Source of the DNA: Apus apus
Lineage: Eukaryota > Chordata > Aves > Apodiformes > Apodidae
Assembly: GCF_020740795.1 (NCBI RefSeq)
Contig: NC_067285.1
Span: 21,472,241 to 21,536,240 of the forward strand
DNA: 64,000 nt
Direction of reading: 5' to 3'
Shown here: positions 1 to 13,500 of the stretch, one piece after another
Numbering within the stretch: position 1 is the stretch's first letter
Layout: each line of letters starts with the position of its first letter
Made by a program: the position numbers and the translations under genes
The notes under the pieces: generated by a model
What the model saw: only the letters and a program-made list of their open reading frames with translations
What the model was told of the DNA's origin: nothing
Databases searched by the model: none

Positions 1-3000
1 CAGTGAATTCCCACTTGTGCATTAGATAGTAACATCAGTGCTGTCCTATCTCAGTTAGATACGGTTACCCAAGGCTCATTTGTTTATGTTTGCCTTTTTT
101 GTAGAGATGCATCATTCTGCTGGCTCATTATCCTCTTGTAAAACTCCCAGGTCTTTCTCCTCAACTATCAGTACCAGCTGGAAAGCCTCCAGTTTTCACG
201 TATTTCTTCATTATTACTTGTGCACCAGACCATGGTGGAGGTGTAAGTGCCTGCCTTGCTTTGTACAGTAAGCAAATAGGTTTCCCACTCATGTAATAAA
301 TCTTGTTTTTTGTAGCAGGATCCCTAACGGCAGCTTTACATGCACTTGCACCACCTCAGAACTTCCCTGTGCATCTTTGTAAAAATTATTTCCCTAATGT
401 AGTTCCATATTATGTTCCTATTTGATTGATTATGGACATAATGCTTATGTTCTATCTTATGACAATCTTCTGTGATTCTGACTTTTCTCAGACTAGCTGT
501 TTTGCATTTTGTTTAGTTCTGCCCTTACTCTCTTTTCAGAATGGGTGAGCCTTCTCATAATTTATGGCTTCTACAGGACCATGTACTTTTTTCCCCTCAG
601 CCTTTCTTAAACAAAAATCTTGCCATCTATGGATCCTTTTTGATCTTGCTTTTATGCCTGATTGCTTGCTTTCTCCTGACTGTTTCTGCCCAAATATTTG
701 TTGTGCTGTGTTGCTGTGTGCACCGCAGCTACTGAATTATACCAAATCAGCTCTATTTGAGTAAGGGGTAGTGTAAAATCCTGCTATACTTTATCTCCTT
801 TGCTGAGTTAAAAGATTCATTAGGAATCACAGTAAGTCAAGTAGTTTGATTGATTTAGCTTAAAAGGACATTGCTGTAACTAAGAACAAAATGGAGAATT
901 TTCCTTTCCTTTTTGTGTTCTTTTAATTTTTCCTCTTTATTTTTTTCTCTAGTTACCCATACTCCAATCCTTCCTAATTTCTACAAAAATATTCATGTCC
1001 TCTGTTGATGTTTGATCTACTTTGTATCTGCCTGTTAAGTATATTAATGTCTGCTGTTCTTTCAGCTTACTCATGACTGAGTTGGTATTTTAATACAACC
1101 CTAATTTTAAAATCATCTATGCTTTCTCACAGAGGGCTCCCCAGACACTAATAAATTTTTTTTTCTTATTCTTCTGCCTCACCTTCTGCTCTTACAGTAC
1201 CTGTTTTTATGAGACTGAATTTTTATGGTACCTCTTCCATATACATATCAGTGTGGTATCCTTCATATACCCAAGGCATTTCCAGCACCCAGACACTGCA
1301 AATGATTGTTTGGGTGGAACAAAATAGTCAGTATGTGCTCTTATAGGTGAGTTTAAGATGAAAGGAAAAGACAGCTACAGAACTGGAACCATTTAATTAG
1401 TTAGCGTTAATACTAGCATTTCAGTCTTGTTTGTTATTTAAATTTGAGATTTTTCTTTCAATGTCTGCTGGGCACTGCATGAAGAAGCAATGTGTTACCC
1501 TGATCCTGAGGGTAGGCAGAGCTGGTTTGGCTCCATAAGGCTACTTGAACACAAGGAGTTAGGTGTGACCCAAGAAGCTGTCCACAAGGAATGTAATTCC
1601 AGCATCTTGCTCTAGGTGTGTCCCTGAACCCCTAACCCACAGGGAGTATGATGGCACAGAAACTCTGTGGCAGCTGGATCCAGTGTGTGAAGATCCAGCT
1701 GCTTTTCTACCTCTTTGTGTTGGCTAGACTGAGGTTTAGCATTCATCCCTTGCTTGGTCAATTGGTTTAAACTACAGCTGTGTGTCCTTTCAGTCTATAG
1801 AGAAATGGGTTCATACCCCGCTTCAAACATGTCCATTTATTTAGTTGCAGCCATTTGAATACTTTGTGCTAGAAAGAACAATCCAATAGTGGCCCACCAA
1901 TGTACTTGAAGAGGAGAGAGACTAATGGTGAAGACATTCTAATGCCATTAAATACCATCTCATCACCAAAAAAACAACCAACAAAACATACAGCAGACCA
2001 AGAGAATTCTCAGGAAAACAAACAAACAAACAAAGATACTAAGAACAGCAATTAGTGATTGATTTTATCATAATCTCGATACAGCGAAATAATACAAAGG
2101 TGATGATGGTGTAAACTTTAGAAAGAAGAAAGGCAAGAAGACCTGTGACTGTGTAAATTGGTCATGTAAGATGATGAAATATGCAGGAATTTGTAACACA
2201 ACAAGAGAGACTCAAACAGGAAATCCCATTTGGTGCAACATTTAGTCTTTGGAATGCCTGGCTGCTTGATGTTACCAAATCTTCCTTAGGAAACCATGAA
2301 AAATTTAGTCAGACAAGTAGAGCACTAGCTGTTCACAACTAATTATCTGGTTTTGTGTAGGGCAAACCAACAGGACTGCCAATTCTTATGTACTTAATAG
2401 AGCATGCTGATAAATCAGCTGGAGTGAAAGAATTTCCCTCTGTATTGCATCACTGGAAAATTACATGTGTTGGTGAAGTTTACAGCTTCATCTGAAAAGC
2501 TTGCAGGAAACAAAAAGGAAACACGAAGCAGGAGATGGAGTGACCATTAACCTAGTCTGATCTAGGAATTCCAGCATCTCTACATAAGTACAATGTATAT
2601 AATTTATACATAACTTATTTGTTGTACTTGATTCCCTTCCACTTACTAGGCCCAAATTAGCTTTTTATCACTCTTTTTCATCCAGAAAGGTGTACAGAAA
2701 CAATTTGACTTGGTATCCAAGGGTAAGCATATTTTCTTACTACCATGATTTTTCTAGTCTACAAGTTGAAATTGCCTAAAATGACAACACTGGAATCCCC
2801 TGAGACACCAACTGTATCCACTCAGGTATTAACCAGCACCTATTGGATATTACTGCCTGTATTTCCTATCATATCACATATTCTCCAGATTCATCCATTC
2901 CTGTTCTGTCCTTCCCCTTTCAGCAAAACCAAAGCACTAGCACTTCTGCTAAGCCAAAATTCCCCTGGACTCATGTGAACACTTCTCTTTCTCCCCAAGA

Positions 3001-6000
3001 GTCCTTTCTTTGTCAGCAGTCAGCTTACACATAGACTCTCATTTGTCTAATCTGTCTTTCCATACACGCACAACACATTCTTCTCCATACTAATGAACAT
3101 CATGTTGTTACTTGACCTTACCTCTGCCAGGCAAACTCAATCTCAGTGACGCCTCCCTCTAATCACACTTCCTAGTGTTGATTTCCTGGATGGAGGCTGA
3201 ACAGAGCAAACTGCTCATCCACACAAGTCCCACTTAAACAAACCAATAGAGAAGCAGACAATACTGGCCTGATTCTCTATGCTATGTCGTATGGCCACTA
3301 TGTCTGGTCAGGCTTCTTTAGTGAAGGGACCATTCCCATCTTTGATTCCTAAAATATACAGATGTGCACTGCTAATGATGTTAAGAGTTTTGGAAGACTC
3401 TTCGCAGGGAGCATTTTGGCCCACACTTCAACTTGCTGGTGTCAACAGCAGAATCCTAACTGCAGAAAAATGAAGAGTTGATCTTTCAACTCATAGAGCC
3501 GAAAACTGAGATTCAAACTTCTACTCTCTGCACAGTAAGAGGAGGAAAATTAGGTTACTCCAGGACACCTGGAGGTTTATTCTCTTCAAAGCAGTTTACA
3601 TTCAGATATGATCTTACTAGGTTCCCAGTAAGGATCTGGAAATCCTTTATTTGGAGACTGTTTAAAAGGTGTTGCCTTTAAGACAGGGAGTACATATGGT
3701 CACCTGGATGCCATTAAATTCTGGACAAAAATAGCCCCAAATGATAATTATAAAATAAAAGTGATGCTTAAAGAACAATGTGTATGTTGAGCCTCAAATG
3801 GATTTGTATAAATTATATTTTCCATAATTATTTTAATGCAATATCCAAGTATTGTAAAATATATATTTGTATTGTGAGACTTAAGGTAATGATACTCAGT
3901 TCTGTGCGAGAGCTACTTCTAGATAATACCTTTCTGGAAGTGATACTCATCCATGAGCCATATTCCATTCACCTTAAGGTGCACCTTAGCCTGGGTAATG
4001 GCTAGTTCTTGCTGCTATTCAATTCTGAATAACCTTTATAAGACACTCAGAATCTCCTCCCTCTTCAGTCCCAGTTTCTTGTCTGTTGGGGAAAAAACAA
4101 GAGCCAAAATAATCCTAGACCTTAAAGAGTTTATCAGGCCACTGAAAATCTCATTTTCCTAACAGCCACTGATGCCAGATACCTGTTTCAAGGATATTGA
4201 TTCTTTCTCTTCAGCACTTGAAGCTCAATCAGTATGTGCAGAAGTTGTTTTCCTGGAGACAATCTTTCTCTATGTAAGAAACATCCACTTGAGGGCCAAG
4301 CTATGGGATTCCAAACCAGTTGGCAGAAGTTACAGAAAAACATTCTTTGACCTGGGCTAAGCTAAACTACAAAAAACATTTGATTTTAAAATCCTCTGTC
4401 AGAGGCACAGTCTACTTAAAGAAACAGAAGGAGCTGGGAATAGCATTTTTTCATTCCTGCTGTTGGGTGCTTTCCAGTGAGCCATCCCAAGATACCTTTG
4501 TGTCAAGGCTAATGCAGCTGTTAAGAGTTTAATAAACATAGGATTTTTTTTTCCCCTAATTTTTAAGTTACTCAGTAGTCTTTATGAAAAAAGAAGAGCA
4601 ACAGCTGTATAACAGTAGTAGTGCAACTCAAGATGCCTGTTTATTCCTTCTTTATTATTTCATCTCCCACTCAAGCAATTGCTTTTCTTTTAATTCTTGA
4701 AATGGAACAAATACTTGCTGCTCAGAGCATCAAAAATATTAATTTTGGACAGTATTGATAAAGTTTCACCATCAGAAGAGAACCTAAGAAATGTGCATCT
4801 ATTTTGAAAGCTGGAATATAGTAATGAAGTGTTTGGGACAGTTGAATTCAATTACAAATATGGCTTTTGTTGCTTTAATTTAAATTTTTTTTTTCTTAAG
4901 TTGGGTGTCTTACACAAGTAATAAAGCTTCCATATTTAAGCCCTTTTTTCTGCACTGTCACTATTGTTATATCTCTGCTGACAACTGGGGAGAGCTGTAC
5001 AGATTATAAAGTGTCTTGAGCTATGCAGACCTGCACTGAAGCAGGTCTTCACCTGACATTTGTCTCTACCCCAATAGCACCTATTTCAGGACCTGTATTC
5101 CACCCCAAGCATTGACCACTCCACCCAAGTTATCCTTTTAAAATCTGCTGCAAGAGTAAGGAGTTCCTGCATTCCTTAACAGCAGTGAAAGATGCCCAAG
5201 TGGGCATATCTGAGTTCAGCAGAACAACTGCGCTCTCACAGTTGATATCTCAAGGTCCTACCTTTGATACTTGAAGGGGTCTTTTCTGCTCTGAACCCCC
5301 TTGCAGCCGGAAGCCCCAGGGGGCACCTCCAGACAAAGTGATGAGCATTTCTTCTTCAGCTCCCATGATTTCTGTGCTTTGGATAATTTCTCTTCCAAAC
5401 TTCAAAACAGACTCCAATTCTTAACAGGTGGTATCTTCAAATCCCATCTTCACAATTCACGACTCTCCAGTTCCCCAAAAGGGCCTCTGCTTACTTTCCC
5501 CTTCAAGTTCACACATGCAGGAGGAGAGTTCAGACTGTTAAGCCCAGCCTTCCCTGTTCTTCTGGACTCTCAGCTGCTGCTCTGCTTATGATTAAGCATT
5601 TGATTCTGCTCTTGGTAAGGCGCCAGAGTTGTCCTACACACATGTCATGTCAATCTCACCCTCCATGCCCTCCTACATACACCCTGGATCTCTCACCGGA
5701 GTGTAGCTGAAAATAGCACACCTCCAGTCTCTCTAGAGCTTTGCCTGACACTTAAAGCTGGAAGCATTTTAGCAAAAGAGTTATTTCCACTTCCTATTCC
5801 AAATGCAAACCCTAGAATCTTTCAGCACTCGGGATTAATTAGGGTGAGTTTCAGGCAAGGACATGACACAGGCAGAAACCTGTACAAGATCAGGTGGTGG
5901 CACCTGACTCCAGGAAATTGAACAAAACCATCTTCCAAGTGGTGTGCTCTCCAGCTGTGCAGCTTGTGTTACTACACAGTAGCAGTATCGGTGTGCCCTG

Positions 6001-6446
6001 AAAACCACACAGATGTAATGTGCTCCCTCTGCAGCTTGCTGCTCCCTGACATCCCTGAGAGCCACTCCTAATACTAGACACTGGGGTCAGAATAGCCAGG
6101 ATTAGCTACACAGATGGGATTCAAATGATTCTCTGCAGGGCATTGCATGCATAGACAACTCAACAGCCAAGAGAACAGCTTTGCAACCAGGTCCTTCACT
6201 TTCTTCACTTTTGAACCACAGCAGGCAAGAACTCCTGGCTATCCCAAGCCACCTTGATCCCTTGGAGTTACAGAAGAAACAAAACCCAGGCTTCCCCTTT
6301 CACTACAGGGGTTTAAATTTATTGTCCTGTTAGGATCCTGCGGACAAGCTCCTCTCTGCTTTATCCTGTGCTTATCTCTCGCTGACTAACAGTCATTTTA
6401 CCAGTCTCTCTGGTGCCCTGTACCACAACACTCAAAGGACACGGTT
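1..6446. other. Intergenic region upstream of SEC24C
   Basis: AT-rich DNA without a convincing exon on either strand. The open frames here are short (the longest about 96 codons, near 5301-5591), match no family I know and lack a coherent splice context. A probable old CR1 relic is near 113-225. In human the next genes upstream lie on the opposite strand and at a distance, which fits an empty flank here, but that is inference. Non-coding transcripts or enhancers cannot be excluded. Confidence 0.6.
113..225 (-). repeat. Degraded CR1 relic, antisense
   Basis: The stretch with CTGCTGGCTCAT, then CCCAGGTCTTTCTCCTCA and CCAGCTGG, follows the order of motifs in the reverse complement of the CR1 reverse-transcriptase 3' region. 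A fresher copy of the same region is seen at 33743-34562. It is badly diverged, and its borders are approximate. Confidence 0.4.
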
Positions 6447-6948
6447 TTGCTGTGGCCCCATTGCTTGGCTGACTCCTCCAGCCTTGTCACGCCGTGCCTC
6501 CACGGCCGCTGCACGCTGCTGGTGGGCCCGCACCAACCACAGGTTACCAGGCAGCGAACAACTCCAGCACCACCATTGCACTTCTGCACAAAACTGGCCC
6601 CCGTGCTGCCGTCTCCTGGTCTCCCACGGGCCCCTGGCGGGACCCGAGGCCGGGAGCACCGCAGGGGGTACCGGCTGAGGCCCGTTAACGTCCAGCCAGG
6701 TCGAGTCCACAACTCGGCGACGCTTGCGCCAAAACACGGGGAGCTCCTCGGCCTGTGCAGGCAACCGGAGAACACGGGCACCACGGCCCTGCCGCCGCCG
6801 CCGCGGCCCCGCGGGAGCCCGCGGGAGCCCCCGGGAGGCCCAGCCGCCCCAGCCGCCCCCCGGGGCTGCCCCGCGCCGCAGGGCCCGCACATCCGGGCAC
6901 CGCCCCAGCCACGCGGCGGGGCGCGAGCCCACCCGTCACGCCCCGCGC

Positions 6949-6956
6949 TGACGTCA
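6949..6956. promoter_or_regulatory. CRE/ATF palindrome TGACGTCA
   Basis: A perfect 8-bp cAMP-response element sits about 180 bp upstream of the exon 1 donor. CREB/ATF-family factors bind such sites. ATF-type control would suit a secretory-pathway gene that responds to ER load, but that link is inference. Confidence 0.6.
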
Positions 6957-7049
6957 CGCGGGGGGGGCGGAGGCGGTGCGCGCGCGCCCTGCCTGACGCG
7001 CCTGCGCAGCATCCGGGCCCTGCCGGGCGGGGCGGGGAGCGCGGGCGCA

Positions 7050-7138
7050 GCGGGCGGGGGCGGCGCTTCCGGGGGAGCGGCGGGGCCGGCAGCCGGAAGC
7101 GGGCCCGGCAGCAGCGACGGGAGCAGCGGGCAGCGGCG
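7050..7138 (+). other. SEC24C: SEC24C exon 1 (5' UTR, non-coding)
   Basis: A strong splice donor, GCGGCG|GTGAGTGAGG, puts the exon end at 7138. The start is not visible and the given value is a guess based on the ETS and GC-box cluster. The exon should join exon 2 at 15352, which carries the start codon. The intervening intron 1 is about 8.2 kb. Confidence 0.6.
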
Positions 7139-10125
7139 GTGAGTGAGGCCGGGCAGCGGCTCCCGGGGGCGCGGGGCCTGCCGGTGGCCGCCGCACGGGT
7201 GCCTGGTACAGGCGGGCGGCTGGCGCTGCGCCTGGCGGCCCGGCTGGGGCCTGAGCCCGGGGCGCCGCCGCCGCTTCCTTCCCCGCCAAGGAGTTGAGGC
7301 CTTGCGGCGCCCGGCCGAGTGACACGTCGGGCTAGGCTCGGCCTCTGCAGGGGCCCGAGTTTTCCTCGGTAAGGTGTCCGGGCGGGAGCGCCCCGCACCG
7401 CTGGCGGCCTGGCCCGAGCCGGCAGGTGTCGGTGGCCGGGGCTGACGGGGCCTTCCCTAGGGCACCGGCGTTCCCGAGGCGAGCCGTCGGCATCCCGGTG
7501 TGGTGCGGCGAGCCCCGGGGGCTACGAGTCGGACCGTCGCCCGAGCGCTTTTCTCGGCGCGGGTGCGCTGTGTGGCAGATGCCCCCTCTGCAGCGTCCCT
7601 TGTGATCTGCGGGTCCTTCCCCCAGCGCTTGTGTGGGGCTGTTCCAGCTGCCCTTCGTTCGAGGCTGGTAGAGGAGCGTCGTCCCGAGTGGAGACCCGGT
7701 GGCTAAGTTTGGTTGCACTTGATAGTGAAACTGAACAGTTGTCTGCCTGTGGCTTTGAAAACGGAAGGAGCAAAGGGATAGGGATGGCATGACTAAAATA
7801 CAAGTGTAGTCTTGAAGAAGTGGTTATGTGAGATGGACTCTTGCTTTCTTTGTAGGTAGTTCTTTAAGTGCTTCATTTGTATTGTTTGAGTTTGCTTTCA
7901 CTCTTCCTGGGCAATGCTCTGGCATAGAATGAAGGGTAGTTTCTTGATGTACTTGAGTATTTTTCAGTGTGTCTGTGGTCTCTTAGCTCTGAAACCTTTG
8001 TCAGAGAAACTTTGCAAAACCATCCAAACTGGGCTTCCTTGGTAATTGACACACTATAGTGGAAGTTTGGTGTAAACTTACTGGCTGATGGAAGGGGTTG
8101 CTGAATCATAAATGTCTTGCTTTACACCTACATCAAAAGTCATTCACCAGAGCTAATATTTATACTATCATGTTAAAATATTTTTCAGTTTGATATTCAC
8201 TCTGTTTTTTTAGCCATTAATGTGATAGTTCCATACAAATACTTACAGATTGTTTCCTGTTACAGGATTCCTCAGCCAACTTTACCAAACGTTGAGGAAA
8301 TGTTAAAGGGAGAGAAATAGTCATCTGAGATATAACATGCAATGTCTTCTTGTTGTTTACAAGCAGTATAAAAGCACGCTACTAGAATAGGAGGTGACTG
8401 GTTGCTGATTTTGTCCTTGAGTCTTTAATGTTAGTATGAAGTTGTCCCGTGTATGTTTAGGGAATCTTGGCTTTAAACTTCCCCACCCCACACCACCCCC
8501 TTTCTTGTAGATTAGGTGTTCTTGTTATGGGATGGATAGAAATGTATGTGGCCTAAGACTCCAGAGTCTCTCCTTTAGGAGACTTACCTTCAGTTGTGTA
8601 TACATACTACCTGTGGAAGCATAACCATTTCTATCTGGCTTTGTGTGGAAAAGGTTCTGATTGAAGCTGTACCACTCAGCATTCTGTATTGCCATAGAGA
8701 GTATATGAAGTGGACATAAATATAAGTAATATTTCTTCTTAATATGCTGTGACATTTGCTTCAGGTTCTAATTTCATGGCTTAAAGCTGAGTTATAGCGG
8801 TGAACAGGTGTTTAAAGGATTATTTCTGTAATGAGTTGTTTGATGCTTGTATGTCTCAATATTTTCTCCTGCTACTGTAGGACTGTATTTTCTTCCTATA
8901 ATTTTTATTATCAGAAGGAGGGTCAAAAATCCAAGAAAGAATTGATAGTTGGCTAAGGAAGGGCAAGGTACAAAGAGTGGCTAAAAGTGATCAACAACAA
9001 GGTTTCCACAGAAGAGTGAAGGTGAATGTTTTTTGTTCATTATGTTTTAAAAGCTTTATTGGTGTGAAGATAGAGTTTGTTCGTATATGTTCAGCAAAAT
9101 TAATTATTAACGTAAAAAGACAGTATAAAATGGGCAGTATGCATTAGGAAAAGCTAATCCAGAGCTTCTTTGTTTCTTGTGAGTGATGGGAATTCCATAA
9201 TGCATATTTTTAGAGGAAGTCCAGGTGCAGACATTTTGGATGAAAGATCGTCAGTGTTGCAATGTATGTGAAGAAAACATTATAACACGGTTTTTTAGTC
9301 TTGTTATATGCATTGCTATTAATCCGTTCTTCCTTCTGGCCTCTTCTCTAAACTTTGAACTACTCTTGTAACTTTTCCTAATCAATTATACTTGTGCAAA
9401 GTTCACAGAAATGAGTCAGATGACTTCACACGTTGTAACATGTATGTGGAGGTAGCTAAGGAAGGGAGAAATCTTTCACTGTGAGTTCGTAATTTTCATA
9501 TTTTCAATGACTTATGCCTCCACAGGGTTGTCCTCCAGAAACAATGTTCATAACTGAGCATTTCTGAAATCTTTTCTTAGAGCGTTATTATAGAGAGGTA
9601 AATCAGTCCTACTAGGAGACTTAAGTCAACAAAGAGTATAAAATGTTATCAAAGTAAAAATGTGGTGGTGGCAGGGGTTGAAAGTAGTGGTAGGTTTAGG
9701 GTTAGGTCAAGATTAAGGTGTTTTTGTATCCAGTTTTTAACCACTTTCACTCTGGTAACTTGCATGTTATATTGGACCTTGCCCAAGATGATGAATCAGT
9801 CTAACAAAACAGGACTTAACATGGCTCTTTTTTAGCAGAACATAGGAGTGATCACATCTTAAATGTGAAGCATGATTTTTATGTCCTCAAGCTGGAAAAG
9901 ACCTCTTTGAATTAGCTCAGGAAAGACTGGACTGCAAGAATCTGCTCCAGTACTTGTTGTGGCAAGAACTTCTAGGAGCTAATCTATCCTTTCTTCTCCT
10001 GAAAATGTCTTCAGTGAAAATATGGTGGTTTCTGGACTTTGATACTTGATTGTAAAGATTCATTTTGAAAACTGTGTCTTATACTTCTCATGAACTATTA
10101 AAACAGGTGTTTCTGGGAGTGATTC

Positions 10126-10237
10126 AATCACGGAATCATTCTGGTCAGAAAAGACCTTTTAGATCATTATGTCCAACGATTAACCTAACTCAACAGAGTC
10201 CAGTGCTAAAACATATTCCTAAACATCTCATCTACAC
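10126..10237 (-). repeat. CR1-type 3' fragment, antisense
   Basis: Begins with AATCACGGAATCATTCTGG and continues with the 'AAAAGACCTTTTAGATCAT...GTCCAACGATTAACC' type of avian CR1 3' UTR read in reverse. It abuts a sense CR1 piece, so the two form an inverted pair. Subfamily and exact edge are uncertain. Confidence 0.65.
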
Positions 10238-10580
10238 TGAGGGGTGGATCTTATCAATGCCAATAGATACTTAAAGGGTGGGTGTCAGGAGGATGAGGTC
10301 AGTCTTTTTTCAGTGGTGCCCAGTGGCAGGACAAGACGTAACGGGCACAAACCTGAACATAGGATGGTCTGTGTAAACATGAGAAGGAACTTATTTACTT
10401 TGAGGGTGGCAGAGCACTGGGACAGGCTGCCCTTAGCAGTTGTGGAGTCTCTGGAGACATAAAAAACTTGCCTGGATGCCATCCTGTGCAACCTGTTCTA
10501 GGTGAACCTGCTCTGTCAGGAAGGTTGGACTAGATGATTTCCAGAGGTCCCTTCCAACCCCTAACATTCTATGATTCTGT
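10238..10580 (+). repeat. CR1 3' fragment, sense
   Basis: Shows the C-terminal end of the CR1 reverse-transcriptase frame (GGCAGAGCACTGGGACAGGC, then CTGCCC) followed by the typical 3' UTR: GGTTGGACTAGATGATTTCC, CCCTTCCAACCCCTA and the tail ATTCTATGATTCTGT. It is 5'-truncated like most CR1 copies. Confidence 0.9.
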
Positions 10581-13500
10581 CTTTCTGAACACCTCCAGGG
10601 TGTTGAAAAGCATAGATGCATAGATGAAGGAAATTGTACTTGTGGTGTGACAAATTGAGAGTTTGCCCAGGTGGAAAGACAGAGCACCACAAAAATGCCA
10701 CCAGACTGGAGGGTCAGTTTCAGTAGTGCCACTTGGATTGATTTGGACAAATGTATGGGAAGCATTTGTACTAATGACCCGAGTGCTTCCAGATCAGTTG
10801 CTAATCTCTGACTTCCAGAATATGAGCTTATTTTTCAGGATTTTATGTAGAAAAATAAAACAAGAGTTTCTCGTATCTGAAAAGAATCGAGTGTTCCATG
10901 AGTGCTTTTAAGAGGAACTAGTCAAGATGTCAGTGAAACAAAAGCAAAGACATCTGCCTTTCAGATGAGTGTTCTTAGCTTCAGAATCTAAGTCTTCATA
11001 ATAGTATAATTTTGCTGCTTCTCCAGAAAGCTGCGGGACAGAAGCATTAAAAGCCCTGTACAAAATACTCTGAATTCGTCTCTGAAGAGGCTGATTGTCC
11101 CTTTTTGTCCCAGCTTTTGGAAACAGTTTTGATTTCTGTGTTCAGAAATTAAGTAGACTTATTTCCTTCTGTTTCAGCATAATATAGGATGCCATACTGG
11201 TTGGGTTTGTTTGTTTGTTTGGGGTTTTTTGTTTGTTGTTTTGTTTTTAAGGATCAGTCTCCCAGAAGCCGAAACAAACAAGCCTTTTATTTCTCAGGGA
11301 CCAGTAAAAAAGACATTAGCATCTTTCTGAAGGAAAGTAATTTTGCTCTCTCTCCTTTAGAAAGCGATCGAGAGCTGATGAACTCAAGCTTTTTTGTTTC
11401 AAAGGGGAGTTAACAGTGAATGCAGACCATAAAAATGATTAATATGCAGTTTTCAGTTATTTCAGAGATTTGCTGATTGAAACAAACTCATATCCACTAC
11501 TAGTTGTGTTTGGTTGTTGTTTTTTTTTTTTTTTAAATAAAAAACAACCTTAAAAACTGCTCTATAGTCTTCTTTGTTTGGATACTAAGTAATTTGCAAA
11601 CTCTTGTAAAAGTTAAAAGATCCCAGCCCCCTCACCCCAGGATTACTATGTCTTTTTCTTCCATCATTTGGTTGTTGATCAGCACTGGTTGTCTGTCTTG
11701 TATAACAGCTTTCCAGTATGAATTTTAGCTGTGTAGCTCTTTTGGGCAAAACTTTCATGGTCAATTGCCTTTATACAGAGGAACAGAAAACAGCACAGAG
11801 TGACTGTTTTGTGCTTTGCAGGAAAATTGTTTGTTAATTGTAGTAATGACCACTTGTTTTCATAGTATTTTCCCAATAGCACGAGTCCTGCTTATTTGAG
11901 CTTTATATATTTTAACTGCTGAGTAGTAATATGATGTTCAACAGCATGTTTTACTGTTACTCTTGGTTTAGATTTGGTAATGTGTTACTACATGCAAAGG
12001 AATAGTCTCAGTATTTTTATCAAGTGAAACGTGTATTTTCTCCGTTTCTCCCTACCTGGTGTATATATTTAATTCTTTCTATGATTTTTTTTTCTTCATG
12101 TCCTATGACAGAACATAAAAATCTCCCATTCTCCCAGATCTCTTCCAGTGGCCAAGTTCTAATTTACATATTTATATTTTGATTGGAGACAAAATGAATG
12201 CTGTTAGATGCAAATGACTTGTATTGGGGGAGAAGGAAATGGTCTCATTAAGTAACAACTGTCTTCCACTATCCCTGAGGTGAATACTCTTGGCCCTGCC
12301 CTTTATGGTATTCCACATCAGTGATGAGCAAGCATGCTGCTAGCCTTACATTTAGAGCAAATTGAGCAACCAAAATAATGAAGAAGCCTTTTCCACAATT
12401 TCAACACCAAGCTTGTTCTTGACTCTTCCTCCTTTCCAGCTCCCTCCTTGACCCTCTGCCCCTTCCTTGCTCTGTAGAGCAAGCATCATCTTGTGCTATA
12501 GTGGAGATTAGCCTGTGCTGGCTGCCACATGGGCTAACTAAAAGTCTGAGGCATATCTACCTTTCAGTTAGAACCATCTCCTTTGTGTAGCTACTTTTTC
12601 CATAGAAACTGTAGGAACTTGCTCAGAAATCTTTTCTTCTGCAAGATTTGTGTGAAGTGAGCTTACCTCTTGGTTTTGGCATCATTGCAGAGAAAGCAAC
12701 AAGCCGACAGATATTATCTGCTCAAGTGGGAAATACTGATGTTCATGGGGAGTGGGGGAAGGCTGAAAAGAGAATAGTAAAAGATCACTGCATGTACACT
12801 CCTAACAGTAAGTCAGAAGTGGTTTCCAAGAGACATCCTTGAGTTCTTGTGTCATCATGCTTTTAATTAAAAAAAAAAAAGGCATAAAGGGTTGCTCTTC
12901 TCCTGCCCTGTAATAATTCCTTGTTCAAATATTAGTTCTGTTCAGGGATTTCTGTAGGTGTAACTTGTGAAGAGTGTCTTAATGATGATAGATCAGGAGG
13001 TATCCTGCAGGATGCTGTTAGTTTGCCTGTAGCTCTTCCTGGAGGAAGGATCTTTTTGTAGGAGCAGTGACTAGAGGCCAAGTTCCTCACAATCCAATAA
13101 GCAATTGCGAGGGGCAGGAAGGAGAGAAAGCAGCCCTCCTTCCTTGGCAGAAAGCCCTGCCCAGGTGTTGCACGATGTGTCGGTAGAGCAGTCTTCTCAT
13201 CCTGTTCTTTCCCTTTACCTCCACCTTTGCAACAGGAACTCTCCTATTTGCACTGAACAGGAAGGAGGTGGTTGGAGACTGTGATTGCAGTGTGGTGACA
13301 CTGGTTGCCTACCTGGGGAGGAGGAGGTTAACCTTCAGGGGAACTTGGGAAGGGAGCAGGTCCCAAAGTCCAGGTTTCCTGGCCCCGTGGCTGCTCAGGT
13401 CAGACTCTTCTACTCTTCTGTAGAACTAAGTCAAAGGTGATGTGAAAAACCAGAATCTTTAGAAGTGACTCTCTTGTTGTCATGTTTATAATGTATAATC

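Larger units (their letters stand above)
6447..7720 (+). promoter_or_regulatory. SEC24C: CpG island, SEC24C promoter
   Basis: GC content and CpG frequency rise sharply here against AT-rich flanks. The island has no TATA box that I can see. It holds Sp1-type GC boxes (around 7025-7036), a palindromic CRE (6949-6956), an NRF1-like GCGCCTGCGCAGC near 6998-7010, and ETS-type sites at 7066-7072 (CTTCCGG) and 7093-7100 (CCGGAAGC). This is the usual make-up of a housekeeping promoter. The several long open frames on both strands here result from the scarcity of stop codons in GC-rich DNA. Confidence 0.85.

Noticed and set aside
5301-5591. 96-codon frame upstream of SEC24C
   Set aside because: No homology recognised, no splice partners and no promoter context.
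6398-7398. Long open frames of 120-240 codons on both strands over the first CpG island
   Set aside because: Stop codons are rare in such GC-rich DNA, the frames overlap on both strands, the products are Ala/Arg/Gly/Pro-rich without family resemblance, and the region is a promoter with a spliced non-coding exon.
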